Shown: positions 20,703 through 31,875, counted from the first letter of the stretch. The stretch: 64,000 nucleotides of DNA from Aphrocallistes beatrix (GCA_963281255.1 OY725488.1:8281524-8345523); one strand, 5' to 3'. Made by a program: numbers and translations. Notes: generated from the letters alone by a model not told the origin.

Positions 20703-21319
20703 GTATGTATGTCTGATATATTGCATGGCAGTGTTGCCAGATATCTCCGGTATCAGAAGGCCAAATTGCTCACTAAAATAGGCCAAATTATTCCAAAATC
20801 CTCCAAATTCCCCAAGTGTGAAATTATTGTCTTATCAGAATATACAGTGTTGTATCTAGGACTCGGGGTGCTCAGGGGCCAGTGGCGTAACGTAACCAGA
20901 ATCATTTGCTCTAACCTTATTTATGATTAAGTATTGAATAATTGTAATGAATTTTAATGTTTACATCCAAATCTGAGTGTTTACATCTAAATTCCCCCTC
21001 CGGATCTCCGGATACCCCACCACTAAACTATCTAATGATAGTTTAGTTTTCGATGATAATCTACACAAATTTTGAGACATTTCTATCTGAATACACTAAA
21101 GTGTTCATTTTCTAGTCATATAACTTTAATGTCTTTGATATTAAGACTAACAATTTGCATAAATCTTATTGCATTGATTTACAAGCAATGTTAAGCAACT
21201 CTCTATGAAACAACCCGGATAAAAGTATAAAATAAGACGAAAGAATAAAGTTCAAGTTTCTGAAGGCGGAATGGCAACCCTGTTTACATGATAAAAGTGT
21301 GTCTTGTATGTTCTTTTAG
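20703..21319 (+). other. Intron 14 of copy 1, very close to copy 2 intron 14
   Basis: Aligns with 58619-59205 with few substitutions and small indels (for example the shared GACTCGGGGTGCTCAGGGGC). It looks more similar than several coding exons are, suggesting a recent gene-conversion tract. Confidence 0.6.
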
Positions 21320-21606
21320 GAATTTGGCGCCTATATCAGTAGCTCTCATCCGCACGTTAATGCACAGCATATTCATATGGACTCTACAGTCGAAGCACAA
21401 GGAATGTCCTTCTGAAATCATAAAGCTGGTTGAACCTATTTCACCTAGAAACACCTACATAGAATATTTCTATCTCCACCTAGTCCAGGATATCATAGAT
21501 ATAACCACCATCAGTAACAACACATTTGAGGAAGCTATTCTGCACGTACACTTGCTAATAGATCTGATAATTCATCAGGAATTAGAGCCTAAACACGACG
21601 ATCCAC
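21320..21606 (+). pseudogene. RNF213: Copy 1 exon 15
   Basis: 287 nt, acceptor TCTTTTAG, donor GTACGT. Encodes NLAPISVALIRTLMHSIFIW..HVHLLIDLIIHQEL. By eye this is the best match to human RNF213 V-F-L-L-I-R-L-L-T-H-L..V-V-H-L-V-L-R-R-L-L. Confidence 0.85.
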
Positions 21607-21855
21607 GTACGTACTATATAATTATCGAATAGAAAAAAAGAAATGTATTTACTATTCTTTGACCTATGCTCCATTCTATTTATACAAAACCCCCCAACTT
21701 TGTATGGCTCCTCATCCAAAATGAATTAATCAGAAGTGAGCAGCAAATTATTCCATATAATATATGTTATTAAATAATGTTTATAAACTCACAAAATTTC
21801 TTTTTCCATTATTGAATGAAATATGTACTGTCATTATTTATTTAATTTCATATAG

Positions 21856-22020
21856 TTCGGATTCCCACAGATTTATTGACCCCAATTGATCGTGATGAAT
21901 GGGAATACTTTTTTGAAAAAACTTTACTAACCAACTTTTGGAATCTAGTGAAATGCTACTTAGGGAAAAAATGCTGACTGTTATTTCAAAGTTGGACAAC
22001 TGTGACATCCCTTTATTGAG
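21856..22020 (+). pseudogene. RNF213: Copy 1 exon 16 with 1-bp deletion
   Basis: 165 nt against 166 nt in copy 2 (59734-59899). In the alignment, copy 2 AACTTTGATTAACC corresponds to AACTTTACTAACC here. The shifted frame reads TGA at 21975-21977. Splice sites are intact. Copy 2 keeps R-D-E-W-E-Y-F-F-E-K-T-L-I-N-Q open. Confidence 0.85.
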
Positions 22021-22960
22021 GTAAGTCTTATACAATCGCATATATGGTAAATATATATATATATGGTAAAGTATAAAATATGCGACATTCTAAAGAAGTG
22101 GGAAATTTTGAAGATTGAGGATTTGGTCTCATTTGAAGAAATCAATTAAGCAAGATTTCCCACTTCTAAAGAATGACACGAACAGCTCATTTTGGAAAGT
22201 ATTGAAAAATACTCACCAGTTTTTGTACTTTTGGAAGTAAAACTAATTTGGATCTCTTTTTGCCCGAATCCTAGGCTATTAAAGATATCTTTAATGACAT
22301 CGGCTTTAGTGACAGTTCACTAATGATGACTTTTTTCTCTTGCCTGTACATCCGTAAAAGTACACAGCATACTTCGGGTATAAGAGCTGTCAGATAACGA
22401 CATGCCAAATGTAGCGACATGTTTTCTATGCCCGCTACCTCCAAATCCCATCGGATATTACGACTTAGGTGTAGTCTATACTGTGTACTGCAAAAAAGCT
22501 TACCGTATATGCCTGCAGCTCCTGGCTAGATTAGTCTAATCAGTCAATAATTAGGTTTTGATCATCTACTTGTAATTACTACTTAAATAAAAATTCTCCT
22601 GTTTTGAATAAACAACTGGCTTACCACAATGAAAACAGTCCGTCTACGAGCTCCTAGACTTCTTGGCAGACCGACTGCAGTCGACTGCAGCAGTCCTCAA
22701 TTACAAACTTCTTCCAGTCTGCTGACAAACAATGAAGTCTATCCATCACTTTACATTATGTGTATTGGCTTTGTGCTCACAATAATGTTGAACCATATCA
22801 AAAATGAATAAATTTGGGGTCCATCATGGTGCATAATGCATATTAGGAGCTACTTCGGATTTAGTGGCATATCGGATAGAGTGACCTTTTTAGCTCGCCC
22901 CAACAAATGTCGCTAAATCCGAAGTTCACTGTATCCTCACTATTAAAACTCGATTAATCT
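22021..22960. other. Intron 16 of copy 1, no gene
   Basis: Non-coding sequence with short duplicated phrases, such as GTCGCTAAATCCGAAGTTCA near 22910. Its length differs from copy 2 because of insertions. Confidence 0.4.
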
Positions 22961-22964
22961 ATAT

Positions 22965-23509
22965 TTGTGTATCCTTACTATTAAAACTCGATTAATATAT
23001 ATATATATATATATATATATCTGTAACGAATTGATTGAAGAAACTGCCGGTCATAGAAAGCTAATTTTTGGCATGTGGGAGTCTTTTGGCTATGGCTCCA
23101 GTAAGTTCTGAGTTCAGAGCAAAATGTCGACTCATCATGGAGTTATGATGTCATTGTCACATTTTTAAAAGTTAAGCAACACAGTTATTCGAGCATAACT
23201 CAGCCATTATAGGAGATAGATGGTTGAAATTTTAATAGAATATGTATACTTACATGCGTCACATATGATACAACTATCGTCAAAAAATGATGAGTCATCA
23301 CTTTGTTATGACGTGATCATTACTCATCAAAAATATTTAAAATTGACAGATTTTTGAGTGATATCGATAATAACAGTAGGACAGACATATTTAGAGATGC
23401 TATCTCCCTTATAATTAACCAATGTGACCTCAGGCGACCGAAGGGAGCCTCCGGCGGACACAAAGTGTCCGCCAGCCGCGCAGCGCAAGCAAGCGAAGCG
23501 CGCTTGTAT
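22965..23509 (+). repeat. GC-ended interspersed repeat, full-length copy
   Basis: From ATTAAAACTCGATTAATATA plus (TA)n, through CTGTAACGAATTGATTGAAG and GGCATGTGGGAGTCTTTTGG, to GTGTCCGCCAGCCGCGCAGC and the end GAAGCGCGCTTGTA. About 545 bp, no credible ORF. Ends with a GC-rich hairpin. A SINE-like or Helitron-like non-autonomous element is possible. Confidence 0.65.
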
Positions 23510-23579
23510 GTATATATCATGCGATGTCAGACAACCATTCGAACTGTAATGCTATCATAGTTTAATTAATACTATCTTC

Positions 23580-23640
23580 AACATCACTCTTGTACTTCAT
23601 TTCCCATTTCCAATAGGAAATGAAGTACAAGAGTGATGTT
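23580..23640. repeat. Perfect hairpin, 25-bp arms
   Basis: 23580-23604 and 23616-23640 are perfect reverse complements with an 11-bp spacer. It lies in intron 16 of copy 1 and is absent from the corresponding copy 2 intron. Confidence 0.85.
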
Positions 23641-23729
23641 TCCCTTGACTTTTGAAACTCTTTAGGAGTTATGTAGCTCAATTGCTGATACTTGTATTGT
23701 TGCCCTTAAATAATATTAAAATAATTTAG

Positions 23730-24025
23730 AAATTTCTACGAAGATGAAAGGGAAACAAATCGAAATTCAATGCTGTGGAGATATAGAAGTATCTTAGGCT
23801 ATGAACATCTCTCACAACTTTTTAATCGCCAGAGTTTACATACTATAGCCAAATATCCACTGTTAGAAAAGTTTCTCAAAGAAGAAACTCGCTTATCTGC
23901 CACAAAGTACCTGCCTGATCTCGTGAATCTGAGGTTTCAACTCATTCAGAAGAGCATGGAGTATTGCAGCAAGAGGAGAATATCAGAGTTATCTGTTTCT
24001 GAATTTATTGAATTTATCAAGAAAA
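23730..24025 (+). pseudogene. RNF213: Copy 1 exon 17
   Basis: 296 nt, acceptor AATTTAG, donor GTATGT. Encodes NFYEDERETNRNSMLWRYRS..KYLPDLVNLRFQL..EFIEFIKK. Matches human I-L-W-H-F-L-Q..F-L-P-E-I-L-A-L-Q. Copy 2 equivalent 60625-60920. Confidence 0.8.
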
Positions 24026-24287
24026 GTATGTGTGTTATGTTTCTGAACATTTTACTAATAGTTGTTCGTTTTTAAGTTTTTAAGGTTGAGTATCTGGTTG
24101 CGGACTTCATAACTCAAACCAGGGGTAGCGCTTGCTCGGCACTACTGGTGGGGCACAGCCTATTTATGATGGAGCACACATTTGTTGAAAATATTTTTGA
24201 TAGCTGTTGTCTTTTTACGGTGAATTTTGGATAGTTTTCGTCTTATAGCAAAAAGGGAATGACAGCTGAAAAACTTTTTACGATTTG

Positions 24288-24720
24288 TCATTATACAAGC
24301 ACGCTTCGCTTGCTTGCGCTGCACGGCTTGCGGACACTGTGTGTCCGCAGAGTCACCCTGCGGGCGCCTGGAGTTACTCAATCTCACATATTTTGGGATT
24401 TTTTTCCTTTATATAAATATTTTAAACAAAGGTCAACGAAAAATTTCTGTATGGATCCGAAAATATAATATTCGAAATATACACCCCTAAAAACCCCAAG
24501 TCAACAGTTGGAAGCTAGTCTCTAGCCTATTTTTTAATTTGTTTACTTTATGTATCTAATGTAAACAAAAGCAAACAATTAATTTTTCATATAGATCTGA
24601 AAATATGATATTCGAAATCTACACCCCTGAAAACCCCATGTCACCCGTTGGAAGCTAGTCTCTAGCATTATTTTCAAAATTCATCAAATGGTGTGAAAAT
24701 ATGTATATAAAGGTGTGAAA
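24288..24720 (-). repeat. GC-ended interspersed repeat
   Basis: ACAAGCACGCTTCGCTTGCT.. on the left, followed by two tandem internal units with GAAGCTAGTCTCTAGC, and TTCACACC-like sequence at the right. Minus-strand copy of the 45369-46156 type. Confidence 0.65.
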
Positions 24721-25144
24721 ATTTGCAGATAATCTTTTTTATTGCCATACACTATAATACATTTAAGATATAAAACATAAGTTGTGGCTTTGTAGTATTA
24801 ATAACAATGACGATCTATTGTAGGTTCCAGGAGAATTGGACACACTCCAATTCTCCTGGGGCTTGTGCCCCACCTAGCCTCACCCTCGAACCGCCACTGA
24901 CTCAAAGTGTTGTAATTCTTGTTATTCTGCCTCCGTAATAGCTAAGAATCTTTCTAATGCCAGCTGGAATATAATTCCCGTGATTTATTAGCATAAATAT
25001 CTTCGCTTTGTTCATTCTGAAATACCAATGAATACAATATCCTCCATCATTTTGCTATTTTTGTTTTTAACGTTGGCAAATCTTAGCTTTATGCATGTTG
25101 ATTATTAAACATTCATGTTAAGTATGATTCAATTTTCTTTATAG

Positions 25145-25379
25145 AGGAAACTACTCACTCAGCAGATGAATATAAACAAGTCTTCAATACTTTCCAAATG
25201 ATCTGGAGTGAACTCACCAACCAGCACAAGTCCAGCTTTGGATGCAGTAATATGCAGATCGGTGATTTGGTTGGAGTTGGAAATAATGGAGGCCTGCTGA
25301 CGAAACTGATCTCTAGCCTGGTTGATATTCACAACGGTTTTATATCTCAATACAATAAGTCGTTTTGTACACCTTCATG
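25145..25379 (+). pseudogene. RNF213: Copy 1 exon 18
   Basis: 235 nt, acceptor TTTATAG, donor GTAATT. Encodes ETTHSADEYKQVFNTFQMIW..LVDIHNGFISQYN. Matches human A-L-V-S-Y-L-I-R-L-H-N-E-I-V. The minus-strand frame across it is a shadow. Confidence 0.8.
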
Positions 25380-25406
25380 GTAATTATCGTTTTGTGAAAT
25401 AGAACA

Positions 25407-25436
25407 ATGTTATTATTATTATTATTATTATTATTA
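25407..25436. repeat. (ATT)n microsatellite
   Basis: Run of ATT units adjoining a GC-ended repeat end (25437-25515). A second ATT run is at 26815-26841. Confidence 0.85.
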
Positions 25437-25714
25437 CAAGCGCGCTTCGCTTGCTTGCGCTGCGCGGCTTGCAGACACTGCGTGTCTGCAGATTTACCCA
25501 GTGGGCGCTTGCAGATTATTAGAGAAACAATACGTCGCTTTCTTGTTTTATGCTAAGTACGCTGGATTGGCTGGATCTACGGTTACATTAATGAAATCAG
25601 AACTATAGCAGAAATCTTGTTTCGTGATAAATAGAATTTACTTCGTATTAAGTCAACTAATCCTGAATGTAAGCTCAATTTGAATATACAAAGTTCACAT
25701 TGCTAAAGATGATC

Positions 25715-26040
25715 ATACTTAAATAATCAATTCCAGTCCATGTCGTTAAAAGTTATTTTGTGATCGAATTGATTGGTCGTAGCATATAACACACTTTGAT
25801 TGTTGTTAACAATCAAATTATAGACTCAAAATAGCAGTATTCAATTATTTATATGAAATAGAATCGTGTGAATGGCATTATAAAAGGCTGATAATTGATT
25901 GGTTCTTACATAAACCAATGAATTTCAATCACAAATAGTCCTTTGGATTGTAGGCATAAGTCACTACTATTTTATTCCAATGCATTTGCATTATAAAATA
26001 ATGGAATTTGATTGGTCAGCACATTTTGTCACCTATCTCG
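25715..26040 (+). repeat. 326-bp direct repeat, first copy
   Basis: Starts ATACTTAAATAATCAATTCC and aligns without gaps to 26243-26568 at a constant 528-bp offset, with scattered substitutions. Confidence 0.85.
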
Positions 26041-26242
26041 GCGAGGTGTGAACATTTCGCTTAGATCTTCGAACTTAATCCTAGATTCATTATTTGACAC
26101 CTACATGCCAATTTTCGTATCTCTACGACTTGCCAATTCTTCAATCAATTCGGACAAACAAACAAACAAAAACAAAAAACCCCCACAGACGGGATGGAAG
26201 TGTGCTTCCAAATCTCATAAGTCACCTTAAGTCATCTTTATT

Positions 26243-26568
26243 ATACTTAAATAATCAATTCCAGTCCATGTCGTTAAAAGTTATTTTATGATCGAATTGA
26301 TTGATCGTAGCATATAACACACTTTAATTGTTGTTAACAATCAAATTATAGACTCAAAATAGCAGTATTCAATTATTTATATGAAATAGAATCGTATGAA
26401 TGGCATTATAAAAGGCTGATAATTGATTGGTTGTCACATGAACCAATGAATTTCAATCACAAATAGTTCTTTTGATTGTATGCATAAGTCAATACTATTT
26501 TATTCCAATGTATTTGCACTATAAAATAATCGAATTTGATTGGCCAGCACATTTTGTCACCTATCTCG
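26243..26568 (+). repeat. 326-bp direct repeat, second copy
   Basis: Ungapped match to 25715-26040. The spacer (26041-26242) belongs to the TTCACACC/TTCGGACAAAC repeat family. A (GGCC)n-containing repeat follows. Confidence 0.85.
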
Positions 26569-26589
26569 AAGAGGTGTGAACTCGGCGAG

Positions 26590-26815
26590 GTATGAACACC
26601 GAGGTGCACATCTCCATATCACTTTGCACCTCCTGTAAAAATTTCAAGACGATATCTCTTAAACTCTGGTCAGGACACGAATTTCGGCCGGCCGGCCGGC
26701 CGGAACATCCTCATTTTAGTACTGTGCATCCTATACTATTAGTATAGTAGCTATGCTACTATACTAATACTATAGGAAGCACACTAAAAATCCTAGAGTT
26801 TTAATATATAAGATT
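26590..26815 (-). repeat. Repeat with GGCCGGCC core and TCTTATATATTAAAA end
   Basis: Read on the minus strand it starts TCTTATATATTAAAACTCTA, then has an AT palindrome (ATACTAATAGTATAG region), the GGCCGGCC core and CCAGAGTTTAAGAGATATCG. Same family as 17765-17960. The TC start is compatible with a Helitron, but the 3' end is not proven. Confidence 0.5.
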
Positions 26816-27336
26816 ATTATTATTATTATTATTATTATTATTGCATTAGCATAAATAGGCGCCAAAAAAGGCGACTCATGCGAACACGAAGTGTTGTCGG
26901 ATTTATAGAATGTAATTTTGTCCTAGTTAAGCATATTTATTAATTTAAATCCTTTGTATTAGCTTCTATGTATGTATTTGCATGATTCTGTTCCTAGTTC
27001 TCAACGGTTAATATATGATATTTTAATATGTAGATTCCGATTTTCACACTTTGAAAGTGGTAATCTAAATATTTTATCAGTTTCTAACATATGTATGAAT
27101 ACATATTTTCACACCTTTTGAAAAAAAATCTTATTTTGAGCTAAAACCGAGTTCTCAACAGCTAATATAGGATATTTTAATATGTAGATTCCGATTTTCG
27201 CACTTTGACAGAAATAATGTGAATATTTTATGAGCTATTAAATATTGATATATACATATTTTCACACCTATTGAAAAATTATTATTTTGAGCTAAAAGTG
27301 AGTTCTCAACGGCTAATATAGGATATTTTTTATTAG

Positions 27337-27613
27337 CTCTACAAGAAGTGTACCGCTGAGCGTTATTTCTCCTTCACACATGATCAATTATGAAGATCAT
27401 CTTGACAGTCTCATATTCTCTAACACCACTTACTCCTTCCAAATGGGAGAAGGGACACACATCCACTATAACTTCAGTGGTATTCAGAAGGACTTTGCCA
27501 CAAGATTTATGTCCTCTAAACCCACAATAACACTAGAAACATTAGACACAGAGTATCCAGAACAGATTTCTATGCTTGATTATTTCAAAAGACTCAAACT
27601 GAAAATTCCTCAA
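27337..27613 (+). pseudogene. RNF213: Copy 1 exon 19
   Basis: 277 nt, acceptor TTATTAG, donor GTCGGT (chosen because it restores phase 0 and joins KIPQ to EELP). Encodes SVPLSVISPSHMINYEDHLD..FATRFMSSKPTITLE. Strong match to human D-L-T-P-L-I-L-S-N-C-Q-Y..V-S-R-F-L-Q-G-K-P-R-L-S-L. Confidence 0.8.
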
Positions 27614-27682
27614 GTCGGTTCAGTTAAATTTACATATATTCATATGAAGTTAATGTTTCATTTTAACATGTAACTTGTTTAG

Positions 27683-27874
27683 GAAGAATTACCAGATTGG
27701 GATACGATTAGAGAAGTGATGAATGCTGTTGAAATATCTGAAGTTATTTCTCTTATTGAGATGGTTCTTAAGTTTGCATCTACTACGGATAGCTTTTCTC
27801 CAAAGATGAAAATGAAATTTTATTTACACGAAGTACTCGGATACCCGAAAAAGAAGAATCTAATCAGCGGGAGA
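27683..27874 (+). pseudogene. RNF213: Copy 1 exon 20
   Basis: 192 nt (copy 2: 195), acceptor TGTTTAG, donor GTTAGT. Encodes EELPDWDTIREVMNAVEISE..YLHEVLGYPKKK. Corresponds to human A-C-E-V-L-S-V-V-E-V-T-L-G-F-L. Confidence 0.8.
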
Positions 27875-27951
27875 GTTAGTATTTAGAAATTTGAACCTTA
27901 TTTATAAGTATTTTAAACTAAGATATCACATACTATATACATACATCTTAG

Positions 27952-28041
27952 GCAAACGAAGTGTGCTGTCTTAAACACTTATAATCGTTGTGGCACCATT
28001 TATCCATCCACAGAGCCAAGCGACTAGTGCTTCTTCATCAG
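27952..28041 (+). pseudogene. RNF213: Copy 1 exon 21 with nonsense codon
   Basis: 90 nt. The eleventh codon is TAA (27982-27984) where copy 2 has TCA: copy 2 reads CLKHLSSLWHHLSIHRAKRL. Human counterpart H-T-I-A-L-W-Q-F-L-S-A-H-K-S-E. Confidence 0.85.
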
Positions 28042-28256
28042 GTAATTGAAATAAGTGATTTATATGCTGTAACTGCAAACGTTATTTAAATTATTATACA
28101 TTTATTACTTGTAGATTACTAAGAGTAAATTGGTTTGAAAACCGATTATTTATGATATTTTATAGAAAAAACCGATTAAAAATATAACTTTTTTCTATTT
28201 TTTGTTACAATCTTTAAACCAGTTAATTTATTTTGGCCTCATTTCTCTATTTCTAG

Positions 28257-28429
28257 TCTCCATTTCCCTCCATACCTCACATTTATTTGGAGAATTTGAA
28301 GCCAGTAGATATTCAGAAGTTAATGCAAGACATTAATAAGGCAAATGTAGATGGAATTCTCGCACTGATACACGATTTCATCTTGTTTAATCTGAACGTA
28401 TCAGATCTAGCAGATTATTCAACTAACAA
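28257..28429 (+). pseudogene. RNF213: Copy 1 exon 22
   Basis: 173 nt, acceptor ATTTCTAG, donor GTAAGT. Encodes SPFPSIPHIYLENLK..DGILALIHDFILFNL. Corresponds to human F-L-N-Q-T-G-L-D-A-F-L-L-E-L-H-E-M-I-I-L-K-L. Confidence 0.8.
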
Positions 28430-28702
28430 GTAAGTAATACTTAGGCTAGAGATATTTAGTCTTGTCTAAATAAGTTCACTTCAGTAAAACACGTTGCCTC
28501 CCAGCATGCATTGAATCTTTATTTAAATTGAATTACGTAATACTTTGTCGAGAAGGTCGATTTGTCCTGTTGCATACGCGATCCTCTACATTATATAAAT
28601 ACAAGTACTATATGAATATTTACTGTTGCTGTGTAATTAATATTGCTATAGAATACTCCAATAATGCAGTATTTATCATTCGTATTTACATTTCCCATTT
28701 AG

Positions 28703-28862
28703 TTTGCAAGAGAGTCTTAATCATTTTTCTAAAGAAGAAACAATTTTCACATCATCTAAAGGAGCATCTGACTGTAGAATGATTCCAAAAGATATCTCTG
28801 TCTCCCAAACCATTAGTGTTTGGACTCATATCGTCCAGGAGGCGAGCAGAAGGTGTACTTGA
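28703..28862 (+). pseudogene. RNF213: Copy 1 exon 23, terminal exon
   Basis: Acceptor CCATTTAG. The frame LQESLNHFSKEE..ISVSQTISVWTHIVQEASRRCT ends with TGA at 28860-28862. I-S-V-W-T-x-I-V matches the human C-terminus V-S-V-W-K-T-A-A. This marks the 3' end of the copy 1 coding region; no clear AATAAA was seen nearby. The equivalent copy 2 exon is beyond the window. Confidence 0.75.
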
Positions 28863-29500
28863 TTTTTTAAACGGATTAATTTTACTTTTTATGTGAAAAT
28901 ATTGTTGTATTTGAATCTAATGCTATTGTCTTGCTTTTGAATTGAATTGTGAATATTATGATTTTGATTTTTTATCATTGTTGTATTATCCCAATGTATT
29001 TGTATATTTATAGTATTTATTACTTACAGTGACACAGAACTATGGTCAACTCATGAGAGGCATAAAACCCAGCTGGGGATCTGGGGGCGCTGTGAGCCCC
29101 CAGTGGTGCCCAGGGGTCTTTCCCCTGGAGGTTTAAGACAGTTTGATTATAACTAGACCAAAATATTTCAAGTTGGCTCGTTCTCGTGGGCATCAGTATC
29201 CACGGATTTGTATTGCGAAATCAGATTAGGAATCATGCATTTGCCTTCAGCGAAGACCTGATTTGTTGAGGTTGAGATCATATCGCTATCATATACAATT
29301 ATATTATGTTTCGTCTAAAAGCTGTTCTAAAATATATTTCAAGTAGTATTACAACTCGTAATTAAGGATACGCGTATTAACTGTAGAAGTGCTGTATATG
29401 ACATATGTCGATTAATTTTCATGCTGCGGAGGGAACTTTATACCACATTGCTCCCCCCCATTCTGTGCCGATATAATCATACTACATTAATATAATCATA
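28863..29500. other. Intergenic, no gene
   Basis: Contains a short G/C-run block at 29080-29135 (GGGGGCGCTGTGAGCCCCCA), probably transposon debris. Nothing else recognised. Confidence 0.4.
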
Positions 29501-29506
29501 TTCACT

Positions 29507-29653
29507 TGGATTTTGCGCCAATGCTTGCCGGTGTACCATGCAATACACTGATGTAGCTTCTGAGGTAAGGTCTCGCACGAACTTCGCAAATCGAGATCGA
29601 GCTCCGAGCATTGCAGGAACACCATCCATACAAACTGGACATAAATTTTGCTC
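29507..29653 (-). pseudogene. hAT (ZBED/SCAND3-like) transposase fragment
   Basis: 49 codons on the minus strand reading C-x-D/M-D-G-V-P-A-M-L-G-A-R-S-R-F then V-Y-C-M-V-H-R-Q-A-L-A. This matches the DGAPAMLGxRSGF..xHCxIHRxALA core of hAT/ZBED5-type transposases. No start or continuation, so a remnant. Confidence 0.75.
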
Positions 29654-30100
29654 CCTAAAATTAAGTTTTTTTTAAAGCTGTCGTGTTTGAATGAGTTGAA
29701 CTAGTAGTAGTGCCATCACCATGTTATCATCAATTGCTTCGTAGAAGTAAAGTTCATACATTTGTAAACCCCGGAATCTATACTGATATTTTCTCGGGGG
29801 TTTGCAATCTGGGTGAAGTGCTAAACCTACTGATAGTTGCAGAGTGGGGTATGCTGCATGTGTGTATGTATATAATGGCTGTGTCAAGGCCGGCGAGCCG
29901 GTTCGGCTTGAGCCACAACAATAGATTCAGTCGATCTAAACTTTGACTATAATATATTTTTCAAAACATTGTGTTGTCTGCATTGATGATGGAGATTCAT
30001 TTTTTTGCAGAATTAATTAATTGATTGAGTTATATACAAGTACATATTGACCCTCTGTGCATATCAAAAATGATTCATTGTATCTTGCTAATATCCTAAG
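29654..30100. other. Intergenic, no gene supported
   Basis: Two overlapping short frames on opposite strands (29672-29946) have no recognisable domain. A small GC-rich motif GGCCGGCGAGCCGG is present. Confidence 0.35.
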
Positions 30101-30410
30101 CATAGGTGCCAAGTGTGGGTACCTGGGGGGCAGCCCCCCCCAGGTTTGGAGCCTGTGGAGGGCCGTGGTGCTGGGAAATGGAGCAGTGGAGGAAGCTGTG
30201 GTACTGGTATGGCAAGACCTGAAATTATGTTAATTGAGTCTAAATATAGATCCCAATTACATTTATCTTCCACTATAGTCCGAGATTTTCTTTTCCTTAG
30301 GTAACAACAATAGCTGTATATCGATATTTGAGCATCTAAGATCCCCCCTTACTTCGCTCGCTCTTGGCATCCCCAGGTTTTATTCTATTTTCCAAAACTT
30401 GGTGCCTATG
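30101..30410. mobile_element. hAT-like MITE, decayed
   Basis: Ends CATAGGTGCCAAGT and the inverse ACTTGGTGCCTATG. Flanks ATCCTAAG and ATTCTAGG match at 6 of 8 bases, suggesting a decayed 8-bp duplication. Internal G and C runs as in 18367-18512. Confidence 0.6.
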
Positions 30411-31817
30411 ATTCTAGGTACCAACAGAGATTCTAAGTAAAATTGGTAGATATGTCGATCGAGGTTGGCGGACCAATAAAAATTTGCTTCCGCCCGGCCT
30501 GGTGCATATGCATATGATAGCGCGTTATACAGAAAACTCGGCTATCAGTAACCAAGAAAGATCCTGACTCTACCTTTAAACGAGATCATCCTTAGTGCTT
30601 TCATTTCACTAAGGTTCTGCAAGAGTGTAGGCTCAGATTACAGAATAGAAGTAATGTAACTGAGAACTTTATTATTATGCGCATCACTTCGTTCTAAAAT
30701 CAGCTTACATATCATAATTTGAATTCAGTATTACGGAGCTACGAAGTAACAGAGGTAGGTAAGTTTGTAAATTACAAATTCATCGCTTTTCTTTGAATTT
30801 TATTAACGGTCAATATGATGTTAGCAACAAGGTTAAATCTACTTACACTCATACTCTGGCCTACCGAGCAGTTTTATCACCAAACTGTAGAGAATAGTGA
30901 ATACATACTTTATTCTCAACGGAGAAAATTCAACTCTAATTAAATCAATGTTGGCAGGAGAGGGTGGGACTAAATCGGGCACAGGCGCTAGGCCCCAGAA
31001 GAATCTGAGGGTGTCCGCCTCTGGTGAGGTTCACTCAAAATTTCACACAATTAATTAACTTAACAAATTTCCAAATAACATGACAGCAATAGCAAAGAAA
31101 TACTTATATGGAACTGTTACGAAGCAATTTTTCATCGCGGGAGGGCGTAATGATATTTTCCCATCTAACCTTCTACGTTCCTTGGAGCTCGACAGTACGA
31201 AGACGATCCAAAATCCACTGTGAAAAGGAAAGGATCAAAAGGGTCACAGTCTAATTGAAGTGGGAGCGATTTCCGTCACTGAATGAGATATCTGACATTA
31301 TTTTGTTTGTGCAAATGTACAGTTAGTTGATGCATATGTCGCAGTCAGAATGGGGGCTGCCAATTCGAATTTTGGACTTGGTTCCTTTGTGTAATGACAT
31401 TATTAATGATATCTCGTAATTCGCTCAAGTTTGACATCGGAAATGTATTATTCTTAAAAGGAAGTTATATTTTTGTGCTAACTTATCTCAAATATTTGTG
31501 GAATTATGTGGTTTTTGTACCTTCTCCACATAATCTCTAAACCTCGAATTCAGTTCGAGTTCGACATAAGAAATTTAGTATTTTTGAATAAGAAATCTTC
31601 CATTATAAAGATGATATGGCCCAGTGATTCTCAACAGGAGATCTACCGCCCCTGAGGAGGTATACTTCAGGTTAGTGCACAGCTTTCCTTATTTCTATTG
31701 TAGAGATACTATCAGTCTGTCGTTTGACTTTCTTAATGCGACGAATGTTCCATTTTTTGCGACTTTTTGGACCTTGTTCTCCAGGTACCTATTAAATAAA
31801 TTATCTCAAAAAAACCT
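30411..31817. other. Intergenic region between gene copies, no gene
   Basis: No open frame with family similarity. It holds the upstream region of the relic exon 1 at 31876 and could contain promoter sequence; no convincing TATA or initiator could be chosen. Confidence 0.4.
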
Positions 31818-31875
31818 GATCTTCTTATACTTATTAACATTATTAGCCAATCTAATAATCTTGTTTTGCTAAAAT

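Larger units (their letters stand above)
2603..28862 (+). pseudogene. RNF213: RNF213-like gene copy 1, 3' half (exons 8-23), inactivated
   Basis: Sixteen exons collinear with copy 2 and with the C-terminal half of human RNF213: 2603-2680, 2763-3026, 4009-4126, 15564-16007, 17627-17734, 19888-20241, 20545-20702, 21320-21606, 21856-22020, 23730-24025, 25145-25379, 27337-27613, 27683-27874, 27952-28041, 28257-28429, 28703-28862. Splice sites are GT..AG and phases match copy 2. Two lesions break it: exon 16 is 165 nt instead of 166, causing a frameshift with a stop at 21975, and exon 21 has a TAA at 27982 where copy 2 has TCA. The 5' half (AAA+ core) is not in the window. Like copy 2, it has no RING between exons 7 and 9 and no RZ finger between exons 13 and 14. 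It could still give a truncated product, but loss of function is the simplest reading. Confidence 0.85.

Noticed and set aside
29672-29946. Overlapping 71- and 78-codon ORFs on opposite strands
   Set aside because: No family similarity and no splice or codon evidence; judged chance frames in transposon debris.
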